Of a stretch of 64,000 nt of DNA, positions 8,921-18,974 are shown in pieces. The translations under genes were made by a program, and so were the position numbers. The DNA comes from Roseiarcus sp963749715 (GTDB taxonomy: Bacteria > Pseudomonadota > Alphaproteobacteria > Rhizobiales > Beijerinckiaceae), in contig CAVVNR010000008.1 of NCBI GenBank assembly GCA_963749715.1, positions 372,001 to 436,000 of the forward strand, written 5' to 3'. The stretch's first letter is position 1. Each line of letters starts with the position of its first letter. Under the pieces are notes generated by a model. It saw only the letters and a program-made list of their open reading frames with translations. It had not been told where the DNA came from and searched no databases.

Positions 8921-10815
8921 TCAGCTGCCCTCGGCCGACTGCAGGACGTCCTGATGGACGACGACGCCGAGCGACTGGCGCAAGGCGTCGACATACTGCT
9001 CAAGCAGGCTTTCGCGCGTCGAGGCGTCGAGCTTCGAGGCCATGGCCTTGACGCGCGGGTCGGCGAAATCGACCGGCGGCGTCTTGTCGGCGGTGATCTT
9101 GAAGACGACCCGGCCGTCGGGCGTCGCCGCGGAGCCCGCGCCGTCGGCGGGCGCGCGGAAGATGGCGGCCACAACCGACTCCGGCAGGGTCGTCTGCTCG
9201 GCCCGGCGGACGTCCTGCGCCGACTTCACCTCCGCGCCGGCGCTTTTCGCCGCGTCGGCGACGCTCGAGCCGGAGTTGATCTGTTTGACGAGGTCGTCCG
9301 CCTTGCCCGCGAGCGCCTTGTCGACCTCTTCGGCCCGCCATTGCTTCTCGGCCTCAGGCTTCGCCTCTTCGAACGTGAGCTCGTGCGCCGGGTCGACCTT
9401 GGTGATGTCGAACCAAACGAAACCGCCGTCCTTGGTGTTCAGCGCCGCCTCGTCCAGGCCGACGTCGGATGCGAAAGCGGCGCGCAGGAGTTCGGCCTTG
9501 TCCGGCAGGTCGACGGGCGCGCCAGAGGCGTTGTCGCCCCGAGCGTCGACCGCGGCGACCGATTGCGCGGTCAGAGCCGACAGCCTTGGCCGCTTCAATG
9601 AGCGATTTGCCTGAAACCCGGAGGTCCTCGATCTTGTCGTGCAGAGCCTGGATCTTGTCGCCGGCGCGGGAAGCCGAGACCTGTCGTTTGACTTCATCGG
9701 CCACCTCCGCGAACGGCTTGACGGTGGACGGGGTGATGTTCTTGACGCGGACGATGACCGGGCCGAACTGGCTCTTCAGCGGCCCGCTTACGCCCCCTTG
9801 CGGCAGGGCGAAGACCGCGTCGGCCTCGGCTTTGTCGAGCATCGCGTCTTTTGTCGTCTCGCCGAGGTCGGTGTCCTCCGCCTTCAGTCCCCGCTCCTTG
9901 ACGAGATCATCGAAAGTCGCGCCGGCCTTGAGCTTGGCGTCGGCCGCGGCGGCGTCGGCCTCGTTCGGAAACAGGATCTGCTGAAGGTCGCGCTTCTCGG
10001 GCGCCCCGAACCGCGGATCCTTGCCGGCGAGCTTTTCATAGGCGGCGTAAGCGTCCGCGTCGCTCACTTCGGCCGGATTGGCGATCGTGTCCGGCTCCAG
10101 GGACAGCACGTCCATCGCCCGCAGTTCGGGCGCCCGGTAACTCGACTTGCGATCGTTGAAGAAGGCCTTGAGCGCCTCCTCGGACGGCGGGGCAATGTCG
10201 CCCGCGGCGCTCGCGGGAAGGAGGAAATAATCGACCGATCGGGTCTGCCCCTCGTAGTCGGCCTCCGCCTTGGCCTCGGCGTTGGGAGCGGCAATGCCCG
10301 CGGTCAAGGCCGCCACGATGAACTGCCTCAAGGCCTGCTTGCGCAATTCCGAGACGAAGCCGCGCTCGGTCATGTCCATGTCGCGCAACGCGCCGGCGAA
10401 GCGGGCCGGGTCGAACGCTCCGGACTTGTCGCGGAAATCCGGATTTGAGGTGATGATCTCGCGCAAGGCGTCGTTCGAAATGTCGAGGCCGAGCTTGCGC
10501 GTCTCCTCGTCGACCGCCGCTTCGCTCAAGAGCCGCTGCAGGACGCTGCGGTCGAGGCCGATCTGACGCGCCTCCTCATTGGTGAACGGGCGCCTGAGCC
10601 GGCGCTGATATTGCTGGACCGTCCGATCGTAGGCGACGCGGTATTCCTGGGCGGAGATCTTCGCCGCCGACGGAGGCGACCGTCGAGGCGGTGAAGCCGC
10701 GCAGCATGTCGCCGACGCCCCAGATGACGAAGCTGACGATGATGAGCCCCATGACCACGGTCATGATCGCCTTGCCGACGACCCCTTGAGCCCCTTTGCG
10801 GATCGCTTCGAGCAT
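8921..10815 (-). pseudogene. ppiD: PpiD/SurA-N peptidyl-prolyl isomerase, frameshifted
   Basis: A short N-terminus (MLEAIRKGAQGVVGKAIMTV) leads into one membrane helix (VVMGLIIVSFVIWGVGDML), the PpiD layout. A periplasmic SurA-N-like chaperone domain follows (KISAQEYRVAYDRTVQQYQR, SNPDFRDKSGAFDPARFAG), then a parvulin-type region (DKAEADAVFALPQGGVSGPL) and a long C-terminal part ending at 8921. The composite length is about 630 residues, typical of the family. It assists folding of proteins leaving the Sec translocon. Two frame changes are needed, near 10670 and near 9590. It is divergent from tpiA and sits immediately upstream of trpE, an order shared by many Hyphomicrobiales. Confidence 0.8.
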
Positions 10816-10962
10816 TCGCCTCGTTCGCCTTTCCTTGCACGCCCCGCCAAAATCTCGCCGTTTTCGGCCGCGAGCGCGCCCTATCTAGCGACGGCGGGGC
10901 GCTTTGCATAGGCGTGAGGGGGATGATAACACCCGCGCCGACCGAGAAGCGCGAGGCTCGAA

Positions 10963-11720
10963 ATGACCCCTGACGTGCGCCCGTTCGTCGCCGGCAATTG
11001 GAAAATGAACGGGCTCTCGGGGTCGCTGGTCGAAATCGAGGCGATGCGCCGGGCGGCGGACGCTGGCGAAGCCGGCGTGGCGGAGCTCGCCGTCTGCCCG
11101 CCTGCGACGCTGCTTGCTCAGGCCGCCTCGAAGCTCAGGGGGAGCCGGCTCGCGCTCGGCGCCCAGGACTGCAGCCCTGAGCCGAGCGGCGCTTTCACCG
11201 GCGACATATCGGCCCCCATGCTCAAGGACGCGGGCGCTGCTTATGTCATCGTCGGCCATTCCGAACGGCGAACCCACCATCACGAGACCGACGCGCTCGT
11301 GCGCGCCAAGGCGGAAGCCGCGATGAAGGCGGGTCTGACGCCATCGTCTGCGTGGGCGAAACGCGAGCCGAACGTGAAGCAGGCCAGCAGGCGGCCGTCG
11401 TTATCCGCCAGCTGCGAGGGTCCCTGCCGCGGGGGGCGACGAGTGAAACAATAGTGATCGCCTACGAACCGGTGTGGGCGATCGGCACCGGCCTCACGCC
11501 GACGCCGCGGGATGTCGCCGTGATTCACAACGGGATTCGGGCGCTGCTCGCCGAGGTCGGCGGCCCGTCGGCCGCGAAAACCCGCCTTCTCTATGGCGGG
11601 TCGGTCAACCCCGCCAATTGCCATGGGCTTTTGACCCTCGACAATGTCGACGGGGCGCTGGTCGGGGGCGCGAGCCTGAAAGCGGCCGATTTTTTGGCCA
11701 TCGCCGCGCATTATCGCTGA
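10963..11720 (+). pseudogene. tpiA: Triosephosphate isomerase, single frameshift
   Basis: TpiA interconverts dihydroxyacetone phosphate and glyceraldehyde 3-phosphate in glycolysis and gluconeogenesis. The catalytic lysine is in VAGNWKMNG, the electrophilic histidine in VIVGHSERR, and the catalytic glutamate in IAYEPVWAIGTG. The phosphate-binding region LLYGGSVNPAN is present. The frame is lost at about 11340-11345, where one base appears missing in CTGACGCCATCG; restoring it gives TPIVCVGETRAER. The composite length of about 252 residues is normal. Because the enzyme is normally needed and every catalytic residue survives, I read the break as a likely sequencing error. It is divergent from ppiD and upstream of secG, a conserved order. 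Confidence 0.88.
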
Positions 11721-11826
11721 GGGACAGGACCAATCGATGGACGCCCCCCTTGCGCCATGATAGGAGCGCGCCACCTTTTGAGGACGCCGGCCCCGGGCGC
11801 CGGCGGTCCGCCCGTTCGAGACCTCC

Positions 11827-12231
11827 ATGCAATCCGTTCTGATCGTCATCCACATTCTCATCGTCGTCGCGCTGATCGCCGTGGTGCTCCTGCAGCGCTC
11901 CGAAGGCGGAGCGCTCGGCGCGGGGGGGGGAACCGGCAGCTTCATGACCGGCCGCGGCCAGGCGAATGCGCTGTCCCGCGCGACCGCGGTCCTGGGCGCG
12001 TTGTTCTTCGCCACCTCGCTCCTGATGTCGATCATCGGCGAGCTGGAGCCGCGCGCCGCACTCGATCCTCGGAAAGGCCGACCGCGCCCGCCGGGCAGAC
12101 CGCGCCGGCGCCGATCTCGCCCGGCAACATCCTCGATCAGTTGAAGCAGATGGAAGGCCAGGGGCGCGCCGTCCGCGCCCGCACCGGCCGCGCCCGCTCC
12201 GGCGGCGCCCGCGCCTCAACCCAAACCCTAA
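11827..12231 (+). CDS. secG: Preprotein translocase subunit SecG, C-terminal frameshifts
   Basis: The ATG at 11827 opens MQSVLIVIHILIVVALIAVV, the first SecG membrane helix. The conserved LLQRSEGGALGAGGG loop follows, then the second helix (ATAVLGALFFATSLLMSII). SecG is an accessory subunit of the SecYEG channel that aids protein export. After about residue 75 the frame slips twice (near 12050 and 12170). The expected Ala/Pro-rich tail then reads ISPGNILDQLKQMEGQG and a PAPAAPAPAAPAPQPKP ending at TAA 12229-12231, usual for alphaproteobacterial SecG. The two helices are intact, so the core call is firm even if the tail is damaged. tpiA lies just upstream, as in many relatives. Confidence 0.85.
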
Positions 12232-12268
12232 AGCCCTGGCCCCACCCGGGCGCGGAGGTCTGCGACCC

Positions 12269-12725
12269 TTGCCCTCCTTCCGCGACGAGCGCCGGGTTCG
12301 CCACCGGGCCTGGAGATGTTCGATCTCGTCGCCGACGTCGAGCGCTATCCGGAATTCGTTCCCCTCTGCAAGTCGCTGAGGGTGAGCCGCCGGAAGGGGA
12401 TGGCGGCGGCCGCGAAACGCTCGTCGCCGACATGACCGTCGGCTACAAGGTGATCAGCGAGACCTTCACCAGCCGGGTCAAGCTCGACAAGCCTCGCCTC
12501 AAGGTCAGGGTCGAATATATCGACGGGCCGTTCAGCCATCTCGAAAACATCTGGACCTTCAGGGACGAGGTCGAGGAGGACGGCTCGCGCGTCGGTTTCT
12601 TCATCGACTACGAGTTCAGGAGCCGCACGCTCGGGGCGCTCATGGGCTCGATGTTCGACGCCGCGTTCCGCAAATTCGCCCGCGCCTTCGAACAGCGCGC
12701 CGACAAGGTCTATGGGCGCACGTAA
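12269..12725 (+). pseudogene. COQ10/RatA-type START-domain protein, frameshifted
   Basis: Three frames combine into a polyketide cyclase/START-like protein of about 152 residues: a start around TTG 12269 (LPSFRDERRVRHRA), then MFDLVADVERYPEFVPLCKS, then GRETLVADMTVGYKVISETF to a stop at 12725. DVERYPEFVPLC is the hallmark of the COQ10/RatA group, which binds ubiquinone or a related lipid and supports respiration. The bacterial RatA name as a toxin is based on E. coli and may not apply. The start is uncertain because frames change near 12310 and 12385. The rest of the fold, including DYEFRSRTLGALMGSMFDAA and a C-terminal helix, is intact. It probably lies in the same transcription unit as secG. 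Confidence 0.75.
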
Positions 12726-12795
12726 ATTTCGGGTTGGGCCGGAGCGCGGCGCGAGGCGCCCTTAGAAGCACGAGCGGTTTGCTCGAACCAGGGTC

Positions 12796-12884
12796 GTCAT
12801 TGCGAGCGCAGCGAAGCAATCCAGGGGAACGCCGGGCGTCCGGCAACTCCTGGATCGCTGCGTCGCTTCGCTCCTCGCGATGAC
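12796..12884. repeat. REP-like palindromic intergenic repeat, copy 1
   Basis: The arms GTCATTGCGAGCGCAGCGAA and a TTCGCTCCTCGCGATGAC end form an inverted repeat with inner matches GCAATCCAGG/CCTGGATCGC. The same unit recurs at 59761-59836 and 60527-60605, with a remnant near 60619. Its size and palindromic ends fit a REP-type element. It lies between two convergent genes and may terminate transcription. Confidence 0.75.
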
Positions 12885-12913
12885 AATTCCATCCAAACGC
12901 ATCTTGCCCTGGC

Positions 12914-13278
12914 TCACTGCTTGGGAGCGGGCGAGGGGATCCGGCTGTTCGGGTCGCCTTTGATTGCGCCTGAGAGGGGCGCTTCCGAGTGCTCGCTCGT
13001 TTGTTCCGTCACCTCGGTCAGGGAATCCGGGTTGATGACCATCATCACCGGATTGCCTTGCGAATCCCTGGCCCGGACCAGGAAGGACGAGGGCATGATG
13101 GTGATGTCGGTAAATCCAGCCCTGGCGAGGTCGTCGCGCAGTCTCTGGCTGAGATGCGCTGGCGCTTGCGGGCCCCGGCGTTCTGGGCCGAGTCCATCGC
13201 CGCCAGCGCCGACCCGGCCAGGCCGCAGCCGAGAACAAGCACACAGGCAGTCCGGGTGAAAGCAGTCATGGGTTTCAT
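12914..13278 (-). pseudogene. Small secreted protein of unknown function, frameshifted
   Basis: The start at 13278 (or 13269) gives MTAFTRTACVLVLGCGLAGS followed by ALA, a clear Sec signal peptide. After a frame change near 13160 the mature part reads SQRLRDDLARAGFTDITIMP, SSFLVRARDSQGNPVMMVIN, PDSLTEV, then a polar tail ending PAPKQ at 12914. It would be a periplasmic protein of about 95 residues after processing. I recall similar short proteins with a 'GNPVMMVINPDS' segment in Hyphomicrobiales, all uncharacterised. A PRC-barrel-like strand pattern is possible but unproven. No operon partner is visible, and REP copy 1 lies just downstream. Confidence 0.5.
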
Positions 13279-13509
13279 CCTTCGATCCGCGCCGCCCAGT
13301 GCATAGAAACGGCAAGGGGCGGCGGACGTTCCTGCCAACGATGAACTTTCGCGGCGACGGACCGGCCCGCTCCCAACCGGCGGATCGACCACGGCAGACT
13401 TCACAAAGTCAAAAATCAGATAGTTTACGCGTTGAGTCGCATAAAGCGCTTAAACAACCAAGAACGCCGCGCGTTCGCGGTAAGCGCGTTCGGAGCGCGG
13501 CGCTCGCGC

Positions 13510-14000
13510 CTACCCGACCGCCGCCTCCAGCAGATCGAGCCCGACCCTGACCGAGGCGAGGCGCACGGCGTCGCGGCCGATGTCGCCGAACCGCTCCTCC
13601 CGCGCGACCGTCGCCGCCCCGCGCCTCGCGCAGGCGAAATGGACGAGGCCGACCGGCTTCGCCGCCGTTCCGCCGTCCGGCCCGGCGACGCCGGTGACGC
13701 TGACCGCGACGTCGGCGCGCGAGGCCTCAAGCGCCCCTCGGCCATCGCCCGCGCCGTCTCTTCGCTGACCGCGCCATGCCGTTCGAGCGTCTCGGCCGGA
13801 ACGCCGAGCAGCTCCTCCTTGGCCGCGTTGGAATAGACGACAAAGCCGCGCTCGAGCACGTTCGACGAGCCGGGAATCTCGGTCAGCAGCCCGGCGATCA
13901 GCCCGCCGGTGCACGATTCCGCCGTCGCCGCCATCAGCCCCGCGGCGCGGTAGCGGGCGATGAGCGCGGCGGCGCGGGCGAGAAGGTCAGGCGGGAACAT
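13510..14000 (-). pseudogene. cinA: CinA C-terminal domain protein (nicotinamide-nucleotide amidase), frameshifted
   Basis: The start at 14000 gives MFPPDLLARAAALIARYRAA, then the family signature MAATAESCTGGLIAGLLTEI with the nucleophilic serine. GFVVYSNAAKEELLGV and AVSVTGVAGPDGGTAAKPVG follow. The enzyme deamidates nicotinamide mononucleotide to nicotinic acid mononucleotide, salvaging NAD precursors. The protein is about 163 residues, the stand-alone PncC form without the N-terminal MoaB-like domain. One frame change is needed near 13735 (MAEG|ALEASRADVAV). Everything on both sides of it is conserved, so a sequencing indel is likely. No cotranscribed partner is visible. Confidence 0.8.
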
Positions 14001-14028
14001 GAGGGCCAACAGGGAGCGCCCCACCACC

Positions 14029-14178
14029 CCTCGTCCTGAGGGGGGTCGCCGGAGGCGACGCGTCTCGAAGGACGCTCCAGAGCGCGCGAACGGCGTCTCC
14101 TTCTGGACCATCCCCTCGGCAGGCTCGGGGCAGGCTCTTCGACGCGCGACGCTTCGCATCGCGGCTCAGGATAAGGGG
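14029..14178. repeat. Intergenic repeat with CCTCGTCCTGAG ... CTCAGGATAAGGGG ends
   Basis: The ends are near-inverted copies of each other and enclose CGTCTCGAAGGACG, a composition typical of dispersed palindromic repeats in Alphaproteobacteria. It lies upstream of cinA, between it and the TPR gene. No gene is visible here. Confidence 0.55.
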
Positions 14179-14276
14179 AATGGAATTGCCGGGCCTGGGC
14201 CGCAGACCTTGGGAGTTACCGGTGGGTTGGCCGCGGAAATGGGTCACGAAGTAACTCCCAACCACTCTGGCGGCGC

Positions 14277-14412
14277 CACCCCCTCCACCGCCCTTTGGGC
14301 GGTCCCCCTCCCCCATTTCATGGGGGAGGATGAGGCCGGCAGCGGCGCTTTCCTCCCATGCCGCGAAGCGGCGGGGGAGGGGGACCACGCGTGAGCCGTG
14401 GTGGAGGGGGTG
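14277..14412. repeat. Intergenic inverted repeat, CCACCCCCTCCACC / GGTGGAGGGGGTG
   Basis: The outer arms are complementary. Inside are further palindromes (CCTCCCCCATTTCATGGGGGAGG and CCGCGAAGCGGCGGG). The unit is GC-rich, about 135 bases long and lies just past the stop of the TPR gene, where it could also end transcription. It is unrelated in sequence to the REP copies at 12.8 and 60 kb. Confidence 0.55.
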
Positions 14413-14436
14413 CGCCTCGCATCCTCATGAAACGCA

Positions 14437-17400
14437 TCATGGCTTCGGCGCTTCTCTCGCCGCCTCGCCCAGCTCCGCAATCTGCGCATCGAACCACGCC
14501 AAGTCCCGCTTCCATTCCGTCCAATCGGGGTGCTCCTCGACCAGTCTCGCGATGATCGCGCGGCCCGAGGTCAACGCCTCGCGCGCGTTCTTCGTCTCTT
14601 TGGACTTGCGGTAAACACTGGCGAGCTTGGCATAACTCACCGAAAGATCGCGCTGCCAGCCGGCGTTGCCGGGATCGGATTTCGCCAGCCGGTCCGCTGA
14701 TCGCTAGGCTGTCGGAAAAGGATTTCAGCGCGCCGGCGAGGTCGCCGTGCGCGACCAGCACGTCGCCGACCTTATTGTAAGACACCGAGAGATCGCGCTG
14801 CCAGCCGGCGTTGCCGGGATCGGATTTCGCCAGCCGGTCGCTGATCGCGAGGCTGTCGCGGTAGGATTTCAGCGCCCCGGCGAGGTCGCCCTGCGCGACC
14901 TGCACGTCGCCGACCTTATTGTAAGACACCGAGAGATCGCGCTGCCAGCCGGCGTTGCCGGGATCGGATTTCGCCAGGCGGTCAACAATCGCGAGGCTGT
15001 CGCGGTAGGAGGTCAGCGCGCCGGCGAGGTCGCCCTGCGCGACCTGCACGTCGCCGACCTTATTGTAAGACACCGAGAGATCGCGCTGCCATTCCGGTAT
15101 TGCCGGGATCGGATTTCGCCAGCCGGTCTCCTGATCGCCAGGCTGTCGCGATAGGAGGTCAGCGCGCCGGCGAGGTCGCCCTGCGCGACCTGCACGTCGC
15201 CGACCTTATTGTAAGACACCGAGAGATCGCGCTGCCAGCCGGCGTTGCCGGGATCGGATTTCGCCAGCCGGTCCCTGATCGCCAGGCTGTCGCGGTAGGA
15301 GGTCAGCGCGCCGGCGAGGTCGCCCTGCGCGACCTGCACGTCGCCGACCTTTTCATAAGACACCGAGAGATCGCGCTGCCATTCCGGTATTGCCGGGATC
15401 GGATTTCGCCAGCCGGTCTCTGATCGCCAGGCTGTCGCGGTAGGAGGTCAGCGCGCCGGCGAGGTCGCCCTGCGCGACCTGCACGTCGCCGACCTTATCG
15501 TAAGACACCGAGAGATCGCGCTGCCAGCCGGCGTTGCCGGGATCGGATTCGCCAGCCGGTCTGCTGATCGCCAGGCTGTCGCGGTAGGATTTCAGCGCGC
15601 CGGCGAGGTCGCCCTGCGCGACCTGCACGTCGCCGACCTTGATGTACGACACCGAGAGATCGCGCTGCCAGCCGGCGTTGCCCGGATCGGATTTCGCCAG
15701 CCGATCGCTGATCGCCAGGCTGTCGCGGTAGGAGGTCAGCGCGCCGGCGAGGTCGCCCTGCGCGACCTGCACGTCGCCGACCTTGTTGAACGACACCGAG
15801 AGATCGCGCTGCCAGCCGGCGTTGCCGGGATCGGATTTCGCCAGCCGGTCCCTGATCGCCAGGCTGTCGCGGTAGGAGGTCAGCGCGCCGGCGAGGTCGC
15901 CCTGCGCGACCTGCACGTCGCCGACCTTATTGAACGACACCGAGAGATCGCGCTGCCAGCCGGCGTTGCCGGGATCGGATTTCGCCAGCCGGTCGGCGAT
16001 CGCGAGGCTGTCGGAAAAGGATTTCAGCGCCCCGGCGAGGTTGCCCTGCGCGACCAGCACGTCGCCGACCTTGTCAAACGACACCGAGAGATCGCGCTGC
16101 CAGCCGGCATTGCCGGGATCGGAATTCGCCAGCCGGTCGGCGATCGCCAGGCTGTCGCGGTAGGATTTCAGCGCGTCGGCGAGGTCGCCCTGCGCCGACC
16201 TGCACGTCGCCGACCTTGTCATACGACACCGAGAGATCGCGCTGCCAGCCGGCATTGCCGGGGTCGGATTTCGCCAGCCGGTCGGTGATCGCGAGGCTGT
16301 CGCGGTAGGATGTTCAGCGCCGCCGGCGAGGTCGCCCTGCGCGACCTGCACGTCGCCGACCTTGATGTACGACACCGAGAGATCGCGCTGCCAGCCGGCA
16401 TTGCCGGGATCGGATTTCGCCAGACGGTCGGCGATCGCCAGGCTGTCGCGGTAGGAGGTCAGCGCCGCCGGCGAGGTCGCCCTGCGCGACCTGCACGTCG
16501 CCGACCTTGTTGAAAGACACCGAGAGATCGCGCTGCCAGCCGGTATTGCCGGGATCGGATTTCGCCAGCCGGTCGGCGATCGCCAGGCTGTCGCGGTAGG
16601 AGGTCAGCGCCGCCGGCGAGGTCGCCCTGCGCGACCTGCACGTCGCCGACCTTGTTGTACGACACCGAGAGATCGCGCTGCCAGCCGGCGTTGCCGGGAT
16701 CGGATTTCGCCAGCCGGTCGGCAATCGCGAGGCTGTCGCGGTAGGATGTTCAGCGCGCCGGCGAGGTCGCCCTGCGCGACCTGCACGTCGCCGACCTTGT
16801 TGTACGACACCGAGAGATCGCGCTGCCAGCCGGCGTTGCCGGGATCGGATTTCGCCAGCCGGTCTCTGATCGCCAGGCTGTCGCGGTAGGAGGTCAGCGC
16901 GCCGGCGAGGTCGCCCTGCGCGACCTGCACGTCGCCGACCCTATCATAAGACACCGAGAGATCGCGATCGCGCCGGCGTTTTTCGGCGGCTAAGCAGTCG
17001 CTGGGCCGCGGCGAGGGCGCCGCGGTGGGCCTCGCATCGCCAGATCGAACGCGCCGGTCGTCACGCAGAGGTCGCCGAGGTCGATCCACGTCCAGACCGA
17101 TCCGGTTCGAGTTCGAGGAGCCGCCGCAGCGTCGACTTCGCGGTTTCGTAATCGTAGCCGATCCGCGCGACCGCCGCCTTTTCAGCAGGAGCGGAACAAT
17201 GCGTTGCCGCCGGACGAGCCTCTTCGGCGATCATGGCGTCTTCGGCGATCTGAGTCGAAGGCGGTCGCGTAGACAAGATCCAGCCGGTCAATTTGCCGCG
17301 CGCCGCGCCGATCACCGCAAAAGTGCCGCGCGTTAGGTCGCGGGATCTGTTCGCGCAGCGCGCGCGCCTCTTGCGACGACTCTTCGGATGTCGGGCATCC

Positions 17401-18446
17401 GAGCTCCGGCACGCCCTGCGCTTCAAAGTCTCGAAAAATGCTGCGCGTCCTCCGACTCACCGCCAGCCGGGGCGCGGTTCGATGGAATTCGGCACGCTCA
17501 AGGTGAAGGCGGATCGTCGTAGCCGGGAACGATCGCGGCTTCATGAAGCGTGCTTTTGCCTTCATTCGCGCCAACTTCAGACAAAGAGAGAACCCCTACG
17601 AGCTGCTCGCCACCCTCGACGGAATAACGGGCAACCGCTCGCTCCGCGGTCGGGCCAGTAGGCCGCGAGATTGTCCCCCGAAACTGTCGGACTCCGTGTG
17701 CGTCCTTGGCCGGGCGGATAAGCCCCGAAACATCGCGATCGATGATGGCGTTCGGGTTGGCCTTGTCTCGTCCAATCAATCCGACGTGGGCATAGCCGTT
17801 GCCGATCTCGTATCGATCGTGAGTGGCAAGGTGTAACCACGTAACCGTGTCCGGGATCGACTGCGGTTCGATGAGCACGAGATCCGGTGCCCTGCCGCCA
17901 AGTCGTAAGCATTCATCAATGAGCGCCGCCAGCGGCTGCGCCGCGGCGCGCCGTTTCGTCTTGCGCGTAGCGGGAATTCAATTTCGACGAATTTCGAGCG
18001 CGCGGCGACCTGCACCGCGCGCCGCGGCCAATCCTCGAACTTGGCGACGGTGATCCTTGCATTCAGCCTCTGCTTCCATGCGTCCAGCAATTTCAGCTTG
18101 TCCGGGTCGCGCTCGACATATTTCGCCAGGATCGGAACGTGTCATCGCGCAAATAGACGAGGCAAGGCTTTCCGTGCCTGTCGCCCTCCTCGTATTCGGC
18201 CTGCGAGTAGGAGATAGCCAGCCCCGGGGGAAGGCTGCCGTATTTGAGCCCGACGATGACGACAATGAGGTCGCTTTTGCGAACCTCGTCGAGACAGACC
18301 TCGATCGGCCGCTCGGCACGCGCTCCGAAGAACTCCATCGCATTGTGCCGCTGCTGGACGCGGCAAATGGCGTCGAGCACCCCGTCGCGCTCCTCGACGA
18401 GGTCGTCGAAGGTGCTGCATACGAACACCGTGAACGACGCGGACAT
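14437..18446 (-). pseudogene. DUF4062-TPR repeat protein, large and multiply frameshifted
   Basis: The ATG at 18446 begins MSASFTVFVCSTFDDLVEER, a DUF4062 domain of about 110 residues (FFGARAERPIEVCLDEVRKS, DLIVVIVGLKYGSLPPG, SYSQAEYEEGDRHGKPCLVY). A middle region of about 300 residues (WLHLATHDRYEIGNGYAHVG, NPNAIIDRDVSGLIRP) has no family I recognise and shows no Walker motifs. The C-terminal half is a tandem array of about 16 repeats of 48 residues (GDVQVAQGDLAGALTSYRDS, LAIRDRLAKSDPGNAGWQRD), a TPR-type solenoid, ending at 14437 after ARLVEEHPDWTEWKRDLAWF. Frame changes occur near 18130, 17900, 17510, 17080 and several times in the array. DUF4062 often precedes signalling or conflict modules; a role in sensing is inference only. 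Confidence 0.7.
14646..16980. repeat. Tandem 144-bp coding repeat array (about 16 units)
   Basis: The string GAGATCGCGCTGCCAGCCGG recurs about every 144-145 bases from 14646 to about 16960, giving 16 intervals. Each unit encodes one 48-residue TPR-like repeat on the minus strand. Units are nearly identical. Some share the same indels: two units read CCATTCCGGTATTGCC instead of CCAGCCGGCGTTGCC (near 15090 and 15380), and several have GCGCCGCCGGCGAG with an added base. It is coding, not CRISPR: there are no unique spacers. Confidence 0.9.
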
Positions 18447-18626
18447 TGGGTCTCCCGCCGCCAACCGAACGCAATGGGCCGACCTATAGCACGCCGGCCA
18501 GGATGTCGCCGCGCTCGACTGGCCTATGGATCGGGGGGTCTCTTGCCCCGCCGCGCACGGCCGCGATCGGCAGGTTGGGGGGCGGTTGAGGCGAGAGCGT
18601 TTTCGCGGCTCGGCGAAGGCGTACGC

Positions 18627-18923
18627 TCAATCCCCTTCGGGCGCAGCGTTCTTTGGGCGGCGCCCGGCCGGGAGGGGGAGTTCCGCGCCGTTTTGGTTTC
18701 TCGCGGCGTCGACCACGAGATTGATGATGGCCTCGCGGACGAGAGGATCTTTGATGCTGACAAAGGCTCGGTTGAGGCGCAGTCCCTGGTCGAGCAGGGC
18801 CTGATCGCGGCCCGTTCGCTCCTCGACGGGCGGAAGCCTGGGCGACTCCCAAAAGCCTTCCTCCGCCGAGCGCTCGTCGCGCCTTCGTCCGCCGCGACGG
18901 TCATTGACGTAATTCATCTTACC
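18627..18923 (-). CDS. Hypothetical protein with a regulator-like C-terminal helix
   Basis: This roughly 98-residue frame starts MTGKMNYVNDRRGGRRRDER and contains AFVSIKDPLVREAIINLVVD, which resembles the helical tail (AFxxIxDPxxRxxIxxLV) of some Hyphomicrobiales HTH regulators. No HTH domain is visible. It ends NAAPEGD at 18627. It is transcribed toward the DUF4062 gene, 180 bases upstream of it, so the two could share a promoter. The start could also be the ATG at 18911, and no strong ribosome binding site is visible. Codon use looks genuine, but without a clear homologue I hold this loosely. Confidence 0.45.
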   Translation of the reverse strand, partial: GKMNYVNDRRGGRRRDERSAEEGFWESPRLPPVEERTGRDQALLDQGLRLNRAFVSIKDPLVREAIINLVVDAARNQNGAELPLPAGRRPKNAAPEGD

Positions 18924-18974
18924 CGTCATGTAATTGGTTGCAGCTCCCCTGTCAACAAACACTCCAGCCAATAA

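Noticed and set aside
14646..16980. Regular repeats suggesting a CRISPR array
   Set aside because: Period is 144 bases with no unique spacers; the units encode a repeated TPR-like protein segment.
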